Assembly (NCBI GenBank): GCA_902584445.1
Contig: CACHZY010000008.1
Span: forward strand, 1 to 64,000
Reading direction: 5' to 3'
Source: an uncultured Bacteroidota bacterium
GTDB lineage: Bacteria > Bacteroidota > Bacteroidia > Flavobacteriales > Flavobacteriaceae
Length of the DNA stretch: 64,000 bases
Under the pieces are notes generated by a model. It saw only the letters and a list, made by a program, of their open reading frames with translations, had not been told where the DNA came from and ran no database searches. A program made the position numbers and the translations under genes. Below, in pieces: positions 26,168 to 36,105 of the stretch (within the stretch, counting starts at the first letter, position 1; each line of letters opens with the position of its first letter).

Positions 26168-26986
26168 ATGTCAAATTCGCCAAAAAAATATACTCGAATA
26201 ACAACTAAAACGTTAGCTGAAATGAAATCTAAAGGTGAAAAGATTTCTATGCTAACTGCTTACGATTTTACCCTCGCAGGAATAATTGATAAAGCGGGAA
26301 TAGATGTAATTTTAGTAGGAGATTCTGCCTCTAATGTTATCGCAGGTCACGAAACAACTTTACCAATCACTCTTGATCAAATGATTTATCATGCATCAAG
26401 TGTAATAAGGGGTGTAAAAAGGGCGTTAGTGGTTGTTGATTTGCCTTTTGGATCTTACCAAGCTGACTCAAAAGAGGCGCTTCGCTCATCAATAAGAATT
26501 ATGAAAGAATCTGGAGCACACGCTGTGAAACTCGAGGGAGGAAGTCAAATCCAAGGCTCTATTGAACGTATACTTCAAGCTGGAATTCCTGTTATGGGTC
26601 ATCTGGGTTTAACGCCCCAATCTATTTATAAATTTGGAACTTACTCGGTAAGAGCTATTGAAGCAGTAGAAGCAAAACAACTAATTGCTGATGCTCAAAT
26701 GCTTGAAAAAATTGGATGTTTCAGTATAGTTTTAGAGAAAGTTCCAGCTAAACTCGCTAAAGAAATTACTGAAAAAGTAAATATACCAATCATAGGAATT
26801 GGTGCTGGAGGAAAAGTAGATGGTCAAGTTTTGGTTCTGCACGATATGCTTGGCATGAGCAAAGAATTTAGTCCAAGATTTCTAAGACGTTATTTAGATC
26901 TTGACCAAATTATATCTGATGCTGTTATTAAATACTCTATAGATGTTAAAAGTCATGACTTTCCAAATACTGAAGAACAATATTAG
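26168..26986 (+). CDS. panB: 3-methyl-2-oxobutanoate hydroxymethyltransferase
   Basis: PanB adds a hydroxymethyl group from methylene-tetrahydrofolate to 2-oxoisovalerate, the first committed step of pantothenate and CoA synthesis. The substrate is also the valine precursor. Visible motifs are [38 protein letters not shown] and I-G-I-G-A-G. The 272-residue length is normal. The RluA-type gene follows after 14 bases, so both are probably on one transcript. The long C-terminal tail (about 20 residues) beyond the barrel is unremarkable. Confidence 0.96.
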   Translation: MSNSPKKYTRITTKTLAEMKSKGEKISMLTAYDFTLAGIIDKAGIDVILVGDSASNVIAGHETTLPITLDQMIYHASSVIRGVKRALVVVDLPFGSYQADSKEALRSSIRIMKESGAHAVKLEGGSQIQGSIERILQAGIPVMGHLGLTPQSIYKFGTYSVRAIEAVEAKQLIADAQMLEKIGCFSIVLEKVPAKLAKEITEKVNIPIIGIGAGGKVDGQVLVLHDMLGMSKEFSPRFLRRYLDLDQIISDAVIKYSIDVKSHDFPNTEEQY

Positions 26987-27000
26987 AATAATAATTATCT

Positions 27001-27675
27001 ATGCTAGACATACTTTATGAAGACAATCATTTGATTGCGGTAAATAAAGTACCAGGAGATCTAGTTCAAGGGGATAAAACTGGAGATATACCACTTGTTG
27101 ATAAGGTTAAGACCTACATCAAAAAAAAATATAACAAGCCAGGATTAGTCTTTATTGGCGTAATCCATCGTCTGGATAGACCTACTAGTGGGGTTGTTCT
27201 CTTCGCCAGAACTTCTAAAGCACTGACTAGAATGAACCAACAATTTAAAAATCGGGAGATTCAAAAGATATACTGGGCAATTGTAGATAAGTCATTTAAC
27301 TCTAATTTGGGAACTCTAACTCATTGGTTAAAACGTAATTCAAAAATGAATAAATCATATGCTTATGATCAAAAAGTTAATGATTCAAAAAAAGGAATTC
27401 TCCACTATAAAAAAATAAAAAAAATCGATTGCTATTCTGTTCTAGAAATTACATTGGAAACTGGAAGGCATCATCAAATTCGAAGCCAGTTAGGTTTTAT
27501 TGGTTATCCAATTAAGGGAGATTTAAAATACAATGCTAAAAGAAGTAACCCTGATTCAAGTATAGACTTGCATGCCAGGTCTTTAACCATAAGTCATCCT
27601 ACTACCAAAAAAATCATAAATATTATAGCAGAACCACCGATCAAACCTCAATGGAATTTCGCTCTTTCCGATTAA
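27001..27675 (+). CDS. RluA-family RNA pseudouridine synthase
   Basis: The 224-residue protein has the RluA catalytic motif H-R-L-D-R-P-T-S-G-V-V-L-F-A-R, whose Asp attacks the uridine C1' position, followed by Y-W-A-I-V and the late G-R-H-H-Q-I-R. There is no N-terminal S4 domain, which makes it a short, catalytic-domain-only form; the specific rRNA or tRNA target is not readable. It is immediately downstream of panB, a linkage I recall from other flavobacteria. Its last 35 bases overlap the convergent gene for the helical protein. Confidence 0.9.
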   Translation: MLDILYEDNHLIAVNKVPGDLVQGDKTGDIPLVDKVKTYIKKKYNKPGLVFIGVIHRLDRPTSGVVLFARTSKALTRMNQQFKNREIQKIYWAIVDKSFNSNLGTLTHWLKRNSKMNKSYAYDQKVNDSKKGILHYKKIKKIDCYSVLEITLETGRHHQIRSQLGFIGYPIKGDLKYNAKRSNPDSSIDLHARSLTISHPTTKKIINIIAEPPIKPQWNFALSD

Positions 27676-29209
27676 TTATTTTTGATTTTTCCCTAATTAT
27701 TTCTCTTACAGGTCTATTTTCAATTTTACTTTCCAACCAAGAAAGAATATCTAAATATAAAAATGCTCGTCGCTCATAAGGATCATCTTCATATTGTTTT
27801 AATTCTTTGTGAAGATTCACAAATGCAGTCTTAAGTTGGTGAGGATAAATATCTCCAAGGGAACGAACAAATCGAATCATCGCTTTTTGTACCTCATGGA
27901 GATCGTTCATCTTAATCAAAAACTTATAGGTTTCTCTTAGGTGGGCATCGAGATGATAATCAAAACCTGCCTCATAATGGGCAACTACACTTAAAACTCT
28001 AGTAAAACACAATAAGTCCTCACGCATTTTTAAATGCTTATTTTTGATAATTTTATTTAAGTAAACAATACATTTTTCGTAATCCTCAAGTCCAAAATAT
28101 AAGCAAGCAATTTTATAATAAAACAACATTACATGATGTGGGTCAATTTGATTCTTAAAGGCATTAATCCCTTTTATTACATCAGGTAAAATAGCAAGTC
28201 CCTCCTCAAAATTTCCCTTGAGAAAGTAAAAGTTAAATCGATTATTGTAGGAATATAGAAAACTAAGTGATGCTAAATTATCATTATTAGGAAAAATATC
28301 AGATTTAATGGTGTTAAGCATTTTTTTAAGCGTTTGTTTAAATTTTCCAGGATACTTAATTAATGCTAATGATTCCATTAAAAAATTATTACCCTTGAGG
28401 TAGAAAACAGGGTGAATGCAAATCATATCTGGATTTTCATCGAACATACCTACCCACTTACTTGAATATTTGAAACATGATAAAAAATCTTGAACTAAAA
28501 AGCTATACCAAACATGAGCTTTATAATACCACAACTTCTCTCTGAATCCAAGTTTTTCAATATCTAATTTGGGCATTTTTTCATAAAAAAACTTGGTAAT
28601 TTCTCTAAACTCTAAGTCACTTTTGGCATATCCTGTTTTAATTAGTTGTTCGTACAATAACAACGATAAATTTGAAAGCTGGCTTGTTAAATCATTATGA
28701 GTCCTCAAACTATCTGCTTGATAAATTAATTCTTGAGCCCTATTGGACAAACTTCTTGTTATATATTGTGATTCAATTAATTTTTCAAACTCAACAATAT
28801 CATATGCAGCATATTTTTCCTCATTTTTTAAAGCTAAAGCTTTTGCCTTGTCTAATATTCTGAGACTTAATTTATAAAGTCCCTTTTGATATAATATAAC
28901 AGCAAAGTCCATTTGCTCTCTAATTTGCATCCTAATATTTTGATGAATTGGATTTAGGCGTAAACTGATTAAAATCTGTTTGTAAAGATGAGCCTTAAGA
29001 TTAGATAATTGTTGCTTAGTGACAATTCCTTTTTGCAATATGGCCTTCTCGCTATACTTTTCCAACTTATCCAGAAAGTTGAAAAGACTAAGAAATTTAG
29101 CGTTGTTGTTTGAGCCCATTCTTCCAACGTACAACTTAAACTGTCTCTTTTCTGATTTAGTCAAAGACTTAATCAATATGAATAAATTGTCTTTTTGGTC
29201 ATTAATCAT
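27641..29209 (-). CDS. Large alpha-helical protein of unknown function, TPR-like
   Basis: I do not recognise this 522-residue protein as a named family. It has no signal peptide and no membrane segments. It is almost entirely predicted helical, with repeated helix-turn-helix patterns such as L-Y-K-L-S-L-R-I-L-D-K-A-K-A-L-A and Y-E-K-C-I-V-Y-L-N-K-I that resemble tetratricopeptide repeats. The N-terminus, L-T-K-S-E-K-R-Q-F-K-L-Y, resembles that of widespread Bacteroidota hypothetical proteins I recall. Such a scaffold usually mediates protein-protein contact, but no partner is evident. Its start lies about 140 bases from leuA, and its 3' end overlaps the RluA-type gene by 35 bases. Confidence 0.85.
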   Translation of the reverse strand: MINDQKDNLFILIKSLTKSEKRQFKLYVGRMGSNNNAKFLSLFNFLDKLEKYSEKAILQKGIVTKQQLSNLKAHLYKQILISLRLNPIHQNIRMQIREQMDFAVILYQKGLYKLSLRILDKAKALALKNEEKYAAYDIVEFEKLIESQYITRSLSNRAQELIYQADSLRTHNDLTSQLSNLSLLLYEQLIKTGYAKSDLEFREITKFFYEKMPKLDIEKLGFREKLWYYKAHVWYSFLVQDFLSCFKYSSKWVGMFDENPDMICIHPVFYLKGNNFLMESLALIKYPGKFKQTLKKMLNTIKSDIFPNNDNLASLSFLYSYNNRFNFYFLKGNFEEGLAILPDVIKGINAFKNQIDPHHVMLFYYKIACLYFGLEDYEKCIVYLNKIIKNKHLKMREDLLCFTRVLSVVAHYEAGFDYHLDAHLRETYKFLIKMNDLHEVQKAMIRFVRSLGDIYPHQLKTAFVNLHKELKQYEDDPYERRAFLYLDILSWLESKIENRPVREIIREKSKIINRKERNSIEV

Positions 29210-29353
29210 TGTAACATATGTTTGGCTAAACTACTGTTTTTGAATGGTTTAAAATAAAAACAAAGGTATAGAATATTGTAATATAATCATGTAATTAAGA
29301 GGAGTATTTTCCTTTTCACGTTAAATTCGTACAATAATAAATTGGATATTTAA

Positions 29354-30508
29354 ATGGCCGATGAATACGTAAATATTTTTGATACTACTCTAAGGGACGG
29401 AGAGCAAGTTCCAGGATGTAAGTTAGACACCAAAAATAAGTTAATCATAGCAGAAAGATTGGATGAGTTAGGTGTTGATGTTTTGGAGGCAGGTTTTCCT
29501 ATTTCCAGTCCAGGAGACTTTGACTCAGTGGTAAAGATTTCTAGGCTAATGAAAAACACTAGAGTTTGTGGGTTATCTAGAGCAGTAAAAAAAGATATTG
29601 AAGTTGCAGCTGAGGCCCTAAAATATGCTAAGAAATCAAGAATTCACACTGGAATTGGCACTTCGGATACACACATTAAATATAAATTCAATTCGGACAG
29701 AGAAAAAATAATAGAGAGAGCAGTAGCAGCTGTTAGTTACGCTAAAAGTTTTGTTGAGGATGTAGAATTTTATGCTGAAGATGCTGGAAGAACAGATAAC
29801 GATTATTTAGCTCGTGTTTGTGAGTCGGTAATAAAAGCAGGTGCTACTGTATTAAATATACCAGATACTACTGGCTATTGTCTTCCGGAAGAATACGGAG
29901 CGAAAATAAAGTACCTTAAAGAAAATGTTAGTGGCATCCATAAAGCTATTTTATCATGTCACTGTCACAATGATCTTGGCCTAGCAACTGCAAATTCAAT
30001 TGCTGGTGTAATTAATGGTGCTCGTCAAATTGAATGCACAATTAACGGGATTGGAGAAAGAGCCGGAAATACTTCTCTTGAAGAAGTAGTTATGATTATG
30101 CGTCAACACCCTGGTTTGAATTTAGACACAAACATCAATTCCAAACTTCTCTATTATACGAGTCGTTTAGTATCTGATAGTATGGGAATGCCAGTTCAGC
30201 CAAATAAAGCGGTTGTAGGAGCCAATGCTTTTGCCCATAGTTCAGGTATTCACCAGGATGGGGTTATCAAAAAAAGAGAGACATACGAAATAATGGATCC
30301 AAGTGATGTAGGTGTTACTGAATCTGCTATTGTGCTAACCGCTCGCAGCGGCCGTGCTGCCCTAGCTTACCGTGCAAAAAACATTGGGTTTGAATTGGAC
30401 AAACTTCAATTAGATAAAGTTTATGAGGAGTTTCTAAAAGTCGCAGATCTTCAAAAGGAAATAAATGATGAAGACATTCCTAAGATTATCGAGGCTTGTA
30501 GATTATAA
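29354..30508 (+). CDS. leuA: 2-isopropylmalate synthase, short form without regulatory domain
   Basis: LeuA condenses acetyl-CoA with 2-oxoisovalerate, the first step of leucine synthesis. The 384-residue protein has the DRE-TIM barrel signature [13 protein letters not shown], the metal-binding [21 protein letters not shown] and S-S-G-I-H-Q-D-G. It stops soon after the subdomain and lacks the C-terminal leucine-sensing domain of E. coli LeuA (about 520 residues). It is therefore probably not leucine-inhibited in the usual way, and homocitrate synthase-like activity cannot be excluded. It is the first gene of the leu operon, 20 bases before leuC. Confidence 0.88.
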   Translation: MADEYVNIFDTTLRDGEQVPGCKLDTKNKLIIAERLDELGVDVLEAGFPISSPGDFDSVVKISRLMKNTRVCGLSRAVKKDIEVAAEALKYAKKSRIHTGIGTSDTHIKYKFNSDREKIIERAVAAVSYAKSFVEDVEFYAEDAGRTDNDYLARVCESVIKAGATVLNIPDTTGYCLPEEYGAKIKYLKENVSGIHKAILSCHCHNDLGLATANSIAGVINGARQIECTINGIGERAGNTSLEEVVMIMRQHPGLNLDTNINSKLLYYTSRLVSDSMGMPVQPNKAVVGANAFAHSSGIHQDGVIKKRETYEIMDPSDVGVTESAIVLTARSGRAALAYRAKNIGFELDKLQLDKVYEEFLKVADLQKEINDEDIPKIIEACRL

Positions 30509-30528
30509 TCGCTTATTTTTGTATAATA

Positions 30529-31926
30529 ATGAAAAAAACACTTTTTGACAAAGTATGGGATAAACACGTGGTTCAGCAGATAGATCATGGCCCTGATGTA
30601 CTCTTTATTGATCGTCACATGGTCCATGAGGTTACTAGTCCAGTAGCTTTTTTAGGATTGAAAAATAGAAATATTAAGGTGATGAGCCCAGAGCGAACTT
30701 TTGCCACAGCAGATCACAATACACCAACAATCAACCAGCACTTACCTGTAAAAGACCCTTTATCAGCTAAACAATTAGCGGCATTGGAGGAAAACGCAAA
30801 AAAATATGGGATTTCTTATTGGGGGTTGGGTCACGAAAAAAATGGAATTGTCCATGTAGTGGGTCCTGAGTACGGTATAACTCTACCTGGAGCCACAATA
30901 GTTTGTGGTGATTCACATACTTCGACTCATGGTGCATTTGGTGCTATTGCTTTTGGAATTGGAACTTCTGAAGTGGAAATGGTTTTATCTACTCAATGTA
31001 TTCTTCAGCCCAAGCCAAAAAAAATGCGAATTAATATTAAAGGTGAATTACAAAAGGGAGTTACTCCAAAAGATGTAGCTTTATTTATCATTTCAAAGCT
31101 CACCACTTCTGGTGCAACAGGTCATTTTGTTGAATATGCTGGTGATGTATTTGCCAATATGAGTATGGAAGGTAGAATGACGGTTTGTAACCTAAGTATT
31201 GAAATGGGTGCACGAGGAGGCATGATCGCTCCCGATGAAAAAACATTTGATTACATAAGAGGTCGCGAGTTTACTCCTAAAGATGGTGAGTGGGATAAAG
31301 CGATGAATTATTGGCAAGATTTATACACTGAGGAAGGCGCAATATTTGATAAGGAGTTTTTCTTTGACGGAATTGAAATTGAGCCAATGATTACCTTTGG
31401 AACTAATCCTGGAATGGGTATTGGGATTTCTGATGAAATCCCCACGGCAGAAAATGTTGAGGGTGGAAATGCTACTTACCAAAAATCATTGAATTATATG
31501 GGGTATAATGAAGGAGAAACAATGATTGGTAAAGAAATTGATTTTGTTTTCTTAGGAAGTTGTACTAACGGAAGAATCGAGGATTTTAGAGCCTTTACTG
31601 AAATTGTAAAAGGTAAAAAAAAGGCAGATAATGTTACAGCTTGGCTGGTTCCTGGATCACATAAAGTTGAAAAGGCTATAAAAGAAGAAGGTCTTTTAGA
31701 CATCCTTAAAGAGTCTGGTTTTGAATTACGTGAACCGGGGTGCTCAGCTTGTCTAGCTATGAATGACGACAAGGTCCCAATAGGAAAATATGCAGTTAGT
31801 ACCTCTAACAGAAATTTCGAGGGGCGTCAAGGACCGGGTTCCAGAACACTTTTAGCAAGTCCTATAATGGCTGCTGCTGCCGCAGTGACTGGTAAAGTTA
31901 CAGACCCTAGAACTTTAATAATTTAA
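30529..31926 (+). CDS. leuC: 3-isopropylmalate dehydratase large subunit
   Basis: With LeuD, LeuC isomerises 2- to 3-isopropylmalate through a 4Fe-4S cluster. The 465-residue length is normal. Cluster ligands are visible in F-L-G-S-C-T-N-G-R and in G-C-S-A-C-L-A-M. Other aconitase-type motifs include [11 protein letters not shown] and D-H-N-T-P-T. It lies between leuA and leuD, with a 2-base gap to leuD, so subunit production is probably balanced by coupling. Confidence 0.97.
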   Translation: MKKTLFDKVWDKHVVQQIDHGPDVLFIDRHMVHEVTSPVAFLGLKNRNIKVMSPERTFATADHNTPTINQHLPVKDPLSAKQLAALEENAKKYGISYWGLGHEKNGIVHVVGPEYGITLPGATIVCGDSHTSTHGAFGAIAFGIGTSEVEMVLSTQCILQPKPKKMRINIKGELQKGVTPKDVALFIISKLTTSGATGHFVEYAGDVFANMSMEGRMTVCNLSIEMGARGGMIAPDEKTFDYIRGREFTPKDGEWDKAMNYWQDLYTEEGAIFDKEFFFDGIEIEPMITFGTNPGMGIGISDEIPTAENVEGGNATYQKSLNYMGYNEGETMIGKEIDFVFLGSCTNGRIEDFRAFTEIVKGKKKADNVTAWLVPGSHKVEKAIKEEGLLDILKESGFELREPGCSACLAMNDDKVPIGKYAVSTSNRNFEGRQGPGSRTLLASPIMAAAAAVTGKVTDPRTLII

Positions 31927-31928
31927 AA

Positions 31929-32525
31929 ATGGCTTACGATAAATTTTATATACTAAAGAGTACTGCAGTTCCGCTACCTATTGAAAATGTAGATACTGAC
32001 CAAATTATTCCTGCCAGATTTTTAAAAGCAACTGAAAGAGTAGGGTTTGGAGATAATCTTTTTAGGGATTGGAGATTTAATAGTGACAATTCCCCTAAAG
32101 ATGAGTTTATACTCAACAACCCTAATTACAATGGAAAGATTTTGGTGAGTGGAAAAAACTTTGGTTCAGGCTCGTCTAGGGAGCACGCTGCTTGGGCAAT
32201 TTACGATTACGGTTTTCGATGCGTTGTTTCCAGTTTTTTTGCAGATATTTTTAAAAATAATTGTCTAAATATCGGAGTGCTGCCTGTAAAGGTAAGTGAT
32301 ATATTTCTAGAAAAAATCTTCAGTTCGATTAAAGAAAATCCAACTAGAACTTTAACTATTGACTTACCAAAACAAATTATCAGCATTGACTCCACTGATG
32401 ATTTGGAGCAATTTGAAATCAATCCCTACAAAAAAGGCAATATGTTAAATGGTTATGATGATATTGACTACCTTTTAAAAATTAAAGAGAATATAAAAAT
32501 CTTTTCGAAACACACACCTCTTTAA
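31929..32525 (+). CDS. leuD: 3-isopropylmalate dehydratase small subunit
   Basis: LeuD is the swivelling domain partner of LeuC. The 198-residue protein shows V-D-T-D-Q-I-I-P-A-R-F-L-K and the substrate-binding G-S-G-S-S-R-E-H-A-A-W-A, both diagnostic. It starts 2 bases after leuC and ends 21 bases before the second synthase gene. Confidence 0.97.
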   Translation: MAYDKFYILKSTAVPLPIENVDTDQIIPARFLKATERVGFGDNLFRDWRFNSDNSPKDEFILNNPNYNGKILVSGKNFGSGSSREHAAWAIYDYGFRCVVSSFFADIFKNNCLNIGVLPVKVSDIFLEKIFSSIKENPTRTLTIDLPKQIISIDSTDDLEQFEINPYKKGNMLNGYDDIDYLLKIKENIKIFSKHTPL

Positions 32526-32546
32526 TATAAAATCACATTAGAAGGT

Positions 32547-34064
32547 ATGATCAAGAGAAATATCGAAATTATGGATACCACCCTTAGGGATGGAGAACAA
32601 ACTTCTGGTGTTTCCTTTTCTATATCTGAAAAGTTAACTTTATCAAGATTACTTTTGGGTGAGTTAAATGTAGATAGAATTGAGATTGCATCAGCCCGTG
32701 TCTCAGCTGGAGAACTTAATGCAGTTAAGGAAATTAACCAATGGGCAAAGGGTGAGGGGCTTGAAAGGCGGATTGAAGTTTTAGGATTTGTAGACGGGGG
32801 AACCTCGATAGAATGGATGATTAAAACTGGAGCTAAAGTTCAAAATCTATTAACCAAAGGCTCACTAAACCACTTAAAATATCAATTAAAAAAAACACCC
32901 GATCAACACTTTAAGGATATTGAAAAAAGTGTTCTAACAGCAAAAAAAGAAGGTATCGATACTAATGTTTATCTTGAAGATTGGAGCAATGGAATGCGTA
33001 ATTCAAAGGATTACGTAAATGATTATCTATCTTTTGTCAGTACACTACCCATAAATAGAATTTTATTACCAGACACATTGGGGGTGATGACATATTATGA
33101 GACATACTCTTTTATATCAGAGGTTATAAAAAACTTTCCTGAAATTCACTTTGATTTTCATGGACATAATGACTATGACCTAAGTGTTGCCAATGCTATG
33201 GAGGCAGTTCGTGCTGGTTGTCATGGATTACACCTAACTATAAATGGAATGGGTGAAAGGGCTGGAAATACGCCAATGGCAAGCACGGTAGCTTCACTTA
33301 AAGATTTCTTACCGGATATCAAGATTAATATCAATGAGTCATCGCTCTACAAAGTAAGTAAGTTGGTTGCAACTTTTACTGGATTTAGAATTCCTGTAAA
33401 CAAACCAGTAGTAGGCCAGAATGTATTTACCCAAACTGCAGGAATTCACGCAGATGGTGATAAAAAAAACAATCTATATTTCAACGATTTACTACCTGAA
33501 CGATTTGGGAGAACTAGAGAATATGCTTTAGGAAAAACCTCCGGCAAAGCTAATATTCAAAAAAACCTGCAAAAGCTTGGGGTCAGCCTTAATGACGACG
33601 AAGTTAGAAAGGTAACACAAAGGATTATTGAATTGGGTGACAAAAAGGAAATTGTTACAACTGAGGATTTACCTTACATTATTTCTGATGTATTGAATAG
33701 TAATACAGAACAAAAAGTAGCAGTTAAATCATATGTCCTAACACATTCAAAAGGGCTTCGTCCAACTACCGCTGTATCCCTAGAAATACAGGGCGAGCTA
33801 TTGGAAGAAAATGCTTCAGGTGATGGACAATTTGACGCTTTTATGAATGCAATCAAGAAAATTTATTCAAGAAAAAACAAAGAACTACCTATTTTGATAG
33901 ATTATGCAGTCCGAATACCTCCAGGCAGTAATTCTGATGCATTGTGTGAGACCTTAATCACATGGAAAAACTCAAAAAATGAGTTCATAACAAGAGGACT
34001 AGACTCTGATCAGACAGTATCGGCAATAAAAGCTACCGAAAAAATGTTAAATATAATTTCCTAA
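32547..34064 (+). CDS. Second 2-isopropylmalate synthase/citramalate synthase-type enzyme with C-terminal regulatory domain
   Basis: The 505-residue protein has the same DRE-TIM signature ([12 protein letters not shown]), H-G-H-N-D-Y-D-L-S-V-A-N-A, G-M-G-E-R-A-G-N-T and A-G-I-H-A-D-G. It differs from leuA in the rest of the barrel and carries a long C-terminal region (about 375-505). The regulatory-type pattern R-P-T-T-A-V-S-L-E-I and A-F-M-N-A-I-K-K-I-Y resembles the leucine- or isoleucine-binding domain. It sits between leuD and leuB, so its product is presumably processed by LeuCD and LeuB. A citramalate synthase making the isoleucine precursor 2-oxobutanoate is a good alternative, because no ilvA is near the ilv genes in this window. 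Which substrate is used cannot be settled by eye. Confidence 0.82.
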   Translation: MIKRNIEIMDTTLRDGEQTSGVSFSISEKLTLSRLLLGELNVDRIEIASARVSAGELNAVKEINQWAKGEGLERRIEVLGFVDGGTSIEWMIKTGAKVQNLLTKGSLNHLKYQLKKTPDQHFKDIEKSVLTAKKEGIDTNVYLEDWSNGMRNSKDYVNDYLSFVSTLPINRILLPDTLGVMTYYETYSFISEVIKNFPEIHFDFHGHNDYDLSVANAMEAVRAGCHGLHLTINGMGERAGNTPMASTVASLKDFLPDIKININESSLYKVSKLVATFTGFRIPVNKPVVGQNVFTQTAGIHADGDKKNNLYFNDLLPERFGRTREYALGKTSGKANIQKNLQKLGVSLNDDEVRKVTQRIIELGDKKEIVTTEDLPYIISDVLNSNTEQKVAVKSYVLTHSKGLRPTTAVSLEIQGELLEENASGDGQFDAFMNAIKKIYSRKNKELPILIDYAVRIPPGSNSDALCETLITWKNSKNEFITRGLDSDQTVSAIKATEKMLNIIS

Positions 34065-34077
34065 TAAATTCCCTCTA

Positions 34078-35142
34078 ATGAAATTAAGAATCGCCTTATT
34101 AGCAGGTGACGGTATAGGTCCGGAAGTAACCGATCAAGCCGTTAAAGTATGTAATTCCATTGCGAAAAAGTTCAATCACGAAATTTTATGGATACCTGCA
34201 CTTACTGGAGCTGCTGCAATAGAACAAACAGGAGACCCCTACCCAGAAGAAACCCACCAAGTCTGCATTAATTCGGATGCAGTACTTTTTGGAGCAATAG
34301 GACACCCTAGGTTTGATAACGACCCATCTGCTTCTGTAAGACCTGAACAAGGGCTTCTTAAAATGAGAAAAAAACTAGGGCTATTTGCTAATATAAGGCC
34401 AACCTTTACTTTTTCTTCACTTATTGAAAATTCTCCTCTAAAAAAAAATCGTATTGAAGGTACCGATTTAGTTTTTCTAAGAGAATTAACTGGTGGAATT
34501 TATTTTGGCGAAAGAGGAAGAAAAGATAATGGTAATACTGCTTTTGATACTTGTACATATAATAGATCTGAAATTCAACGTCTCGCAAAAAAAGGTTTTG
34601 AATTAGCCATGAATAGAAGCAAAAAGTTATGTTGTGTAGATAAAGCAAACGTTTTGGAAAGCTCCCGCCTATGGAGAGAAACTGTTCAAGATATGGAAAA
34701 AGATTTTCCTGAAGTGGAGGTAACTTATGAGTTTGTAGATGCTGTTGCAATGCGACTAATTCAATGGCCTAATAGTTATGACGTACTTATTACTGAAAAT
34801 CTTTTTGGAGATATTCTTACTGATGAGGCATCTGTAATTTCAGGATCAATGGGACTGATGCCATCAGCCTCTGTTGGAACAGATATTGGTTTATATGAAC
34901 CCATTCATGGTTCATTCCCTCAGGCAACTGGAAAAGATATTGCCAATCCATTGGCAACTATTCTTTCCGCAGCAATGATGTTTGAAATGTCATTTAATCT
35001 TAAAAAAGAGGGCGCTCTTATTCGAAAAGTAGTTAATGAATCCCTTGAGGAGGGTATAGTTACCGAAGACCTAGTTAAGGAAGGTGGGAAAAAATATAAA
35101 ACAAGTGAAATAGGAGACTATCTAGCCAATAAAATATTTTAG
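34078..35142 (+). CDS. leuB: 3-isopropylmalate dehydrogenase
   Basis: LeuB oxidatively decarboxylates 3-isopropylmalate with NAD. The 354-residue protein begins L-A-G-D-G-I-G-P-E-V, contains F-L-R-E-L-T-G-G-I-Y-F-G, and has the substrate/metal Asp motif N-L-F-G-D-I-L-T-D-E and Y-E-P-I-H-G-S-F-P near the C-terminus. These match LeuB rather than isocitrate or tartrate dehydrogenase. It is the last gene of the leu operon and is followed by a terminator-like structure. Confidence 0.96.
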   Translation: MKLRIALLAGDGIGPEVTDQAVKVCNSIAKKFNHEILWIPALTGAAAIEQTGDPYPEETHQVCINSDAVLFGAIGHPRFDNDPSASVRPEQGLLKMRKKLGLFANIRPTFTFSSLIENSPLKKNRIEGTDLVFLRELTGGIYFGERGRKDNGNTAFDTCTYNRSEIQRLAKKGFELAMNRSKKLCCVDKANVLESSRLWRETVQDMEKDFPEVEVTYEFVDAVAMRLIQWPNSYDVLITENLFGDILTDEASVISGSMGLMPSASVGTDIGLYEPIHGSFPQATGKDIANPLATILSAAMMFEMSFNLKKEGALIRKVVNESLEEGIVTEDLVKEGGKKYKTSEIGDYLANKIF

Positions 35143-35154
35143 ATTATCTTTCTA

Positions 35155-35194
35155 TCAATTTCAAAAATATTATGTTTAAAATTGAATTTTTTTT
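35155..35194 (+). terminator. Probable terminator of the leu operon
   Basis: TCAATTT (35155-35161) pairs with AAATTGA (35179-35185), followed by A and eight Ts (35187-35194). It lies 13 bases after the leuB stop. The stem is AT-rich, so efficiency is uncertain. Confidence 0.5.
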
Positions 35195-35210
35195 CTGAAT
35201 TATAATCTAT

Positions 35211-36077
35211 TTGATTTCTAATTTTATTACAAAACTTATCAATATTAAAAAATACAATTTTATTCTGTTTATAATTTTTGAATTGAATATTCACATAATC
35301 TTTGGGCAGACCTCAGTTATGACTTTTAATATTCGCTATGATAACCCAAAGGATAATCATAATTGGTGGGAACATAGAAAGTCGTCCGTTCTTAAAATAT
35401 TTGAGTTTTATTCTCCGGAAGTTATAGGAATCCAGGAGGGTCTTAACAATCAAATAAAATATATTGAAAATAACTTAATTGAATATAATTATATTGGAGT
35501 AGGGAGAGATGATGGTAAAAAAAAAGGAGAATATGCTGCAATTTTTTATAAAAAAAATAAATTGAAGCTGATCTCTTCCGAAACCTATTGGTTATCAGAA
35601 ACTCCAGAAATGGTTTCTATTGGATGGGATGCCTCGATGGAGCGTATTGTAACATTTGGTGAATTCTTAAACTTAAAAACTCAAGAATCGCTTTTCATTT
35701 TTAACTGTCATTTTGATCACCGTGGAGAAATATCTCGAGAAAATTCATCCAAACTAATATTAAAACTTATTAAAAGTAAAAATATTGAAAATAAAAAAAT
35801 TATTCTTATGGGTGATTTAAATTGTTTGCCTAATAGCAAACCTATTGAGACTCTTAAATCAAAACTTGAAGACAGCTATGATATATCGATTAAAAAACCC
35901 TACGGTCCAGCTGGTACTTCAAATGGGTTTGATTTAGATAGACTAATAAAAAATAGGATAGATTACATTTTTACTAAAAATATTAAAGTAATAGAACATA
36001 GAATAATTGATGATAGACGAGACAACAATCTATTTATATCAGATCATCTACCTGTAATGGCGAAAATAATTTATTGA
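35211..36077 (+). CDS. Secreted endonuclease/exonuclease/phosphatase-family protein
   Basis: The 288-residue protein begins at a TTG (no in-frame ATG before the mature domain) and has a hydrophobic signal peptide, about residues 14-33, ending I-I-F-G-Q. The rest is a DNase I-like fold. It has V-M-T-F-N-I-R-Y-D-N at the first strand, I-G-I-Q-E-G with the metal-binding Glu, L-M-G-D-L-N-C-L-P-N, and the C-terminal S-D-H-L-P-V-M-A with the catalytic Asp-His pair. Substrates of such secreted proteins include nucleic acids, phosphodiesters and sugar phosphates. It follows the leu operon terminator and precedes the GH20-type gene by 28 bases, so the two may be one transcript for use of exogenous polymers. 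Confidence 0.82.
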   Translation: MISNFITKLINIKKYNFILFIIFELNIHIIFGQTSVMTFNIRYDNPKDNHNWWEHRKSSVLKIFEFYSPEVIGIQEGLNNQIKYIENNLIEYNYIGVGRDDGKKKGEYAAIFYKKNKLKLISSETYWLSETPEMVSIGWDASMERIVTFGEFLNLKTQESLFIFNCHFDHRGEISRENSSKLILKLIKSKNIENKKIILMGDLNCLPNSKPIETLKSKLEDSYDISIKKPYGPAGTSNGFDLDRLIKNRIDYIFTKNIKVIEHRIIDDRRDNNLFISDHLPVMAKIIY

Positions 36078-36105
36078 TTTAAGCTCAAAAATTAAAAGAG
36101 TAATT

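Noticed and set aside
29210-29353. Leucine leader peptide upstream of leuA
   Set aside because: No short ORF with repeated Leu, Val or Ile codons and no terminator-like hairpin was found in this gap.
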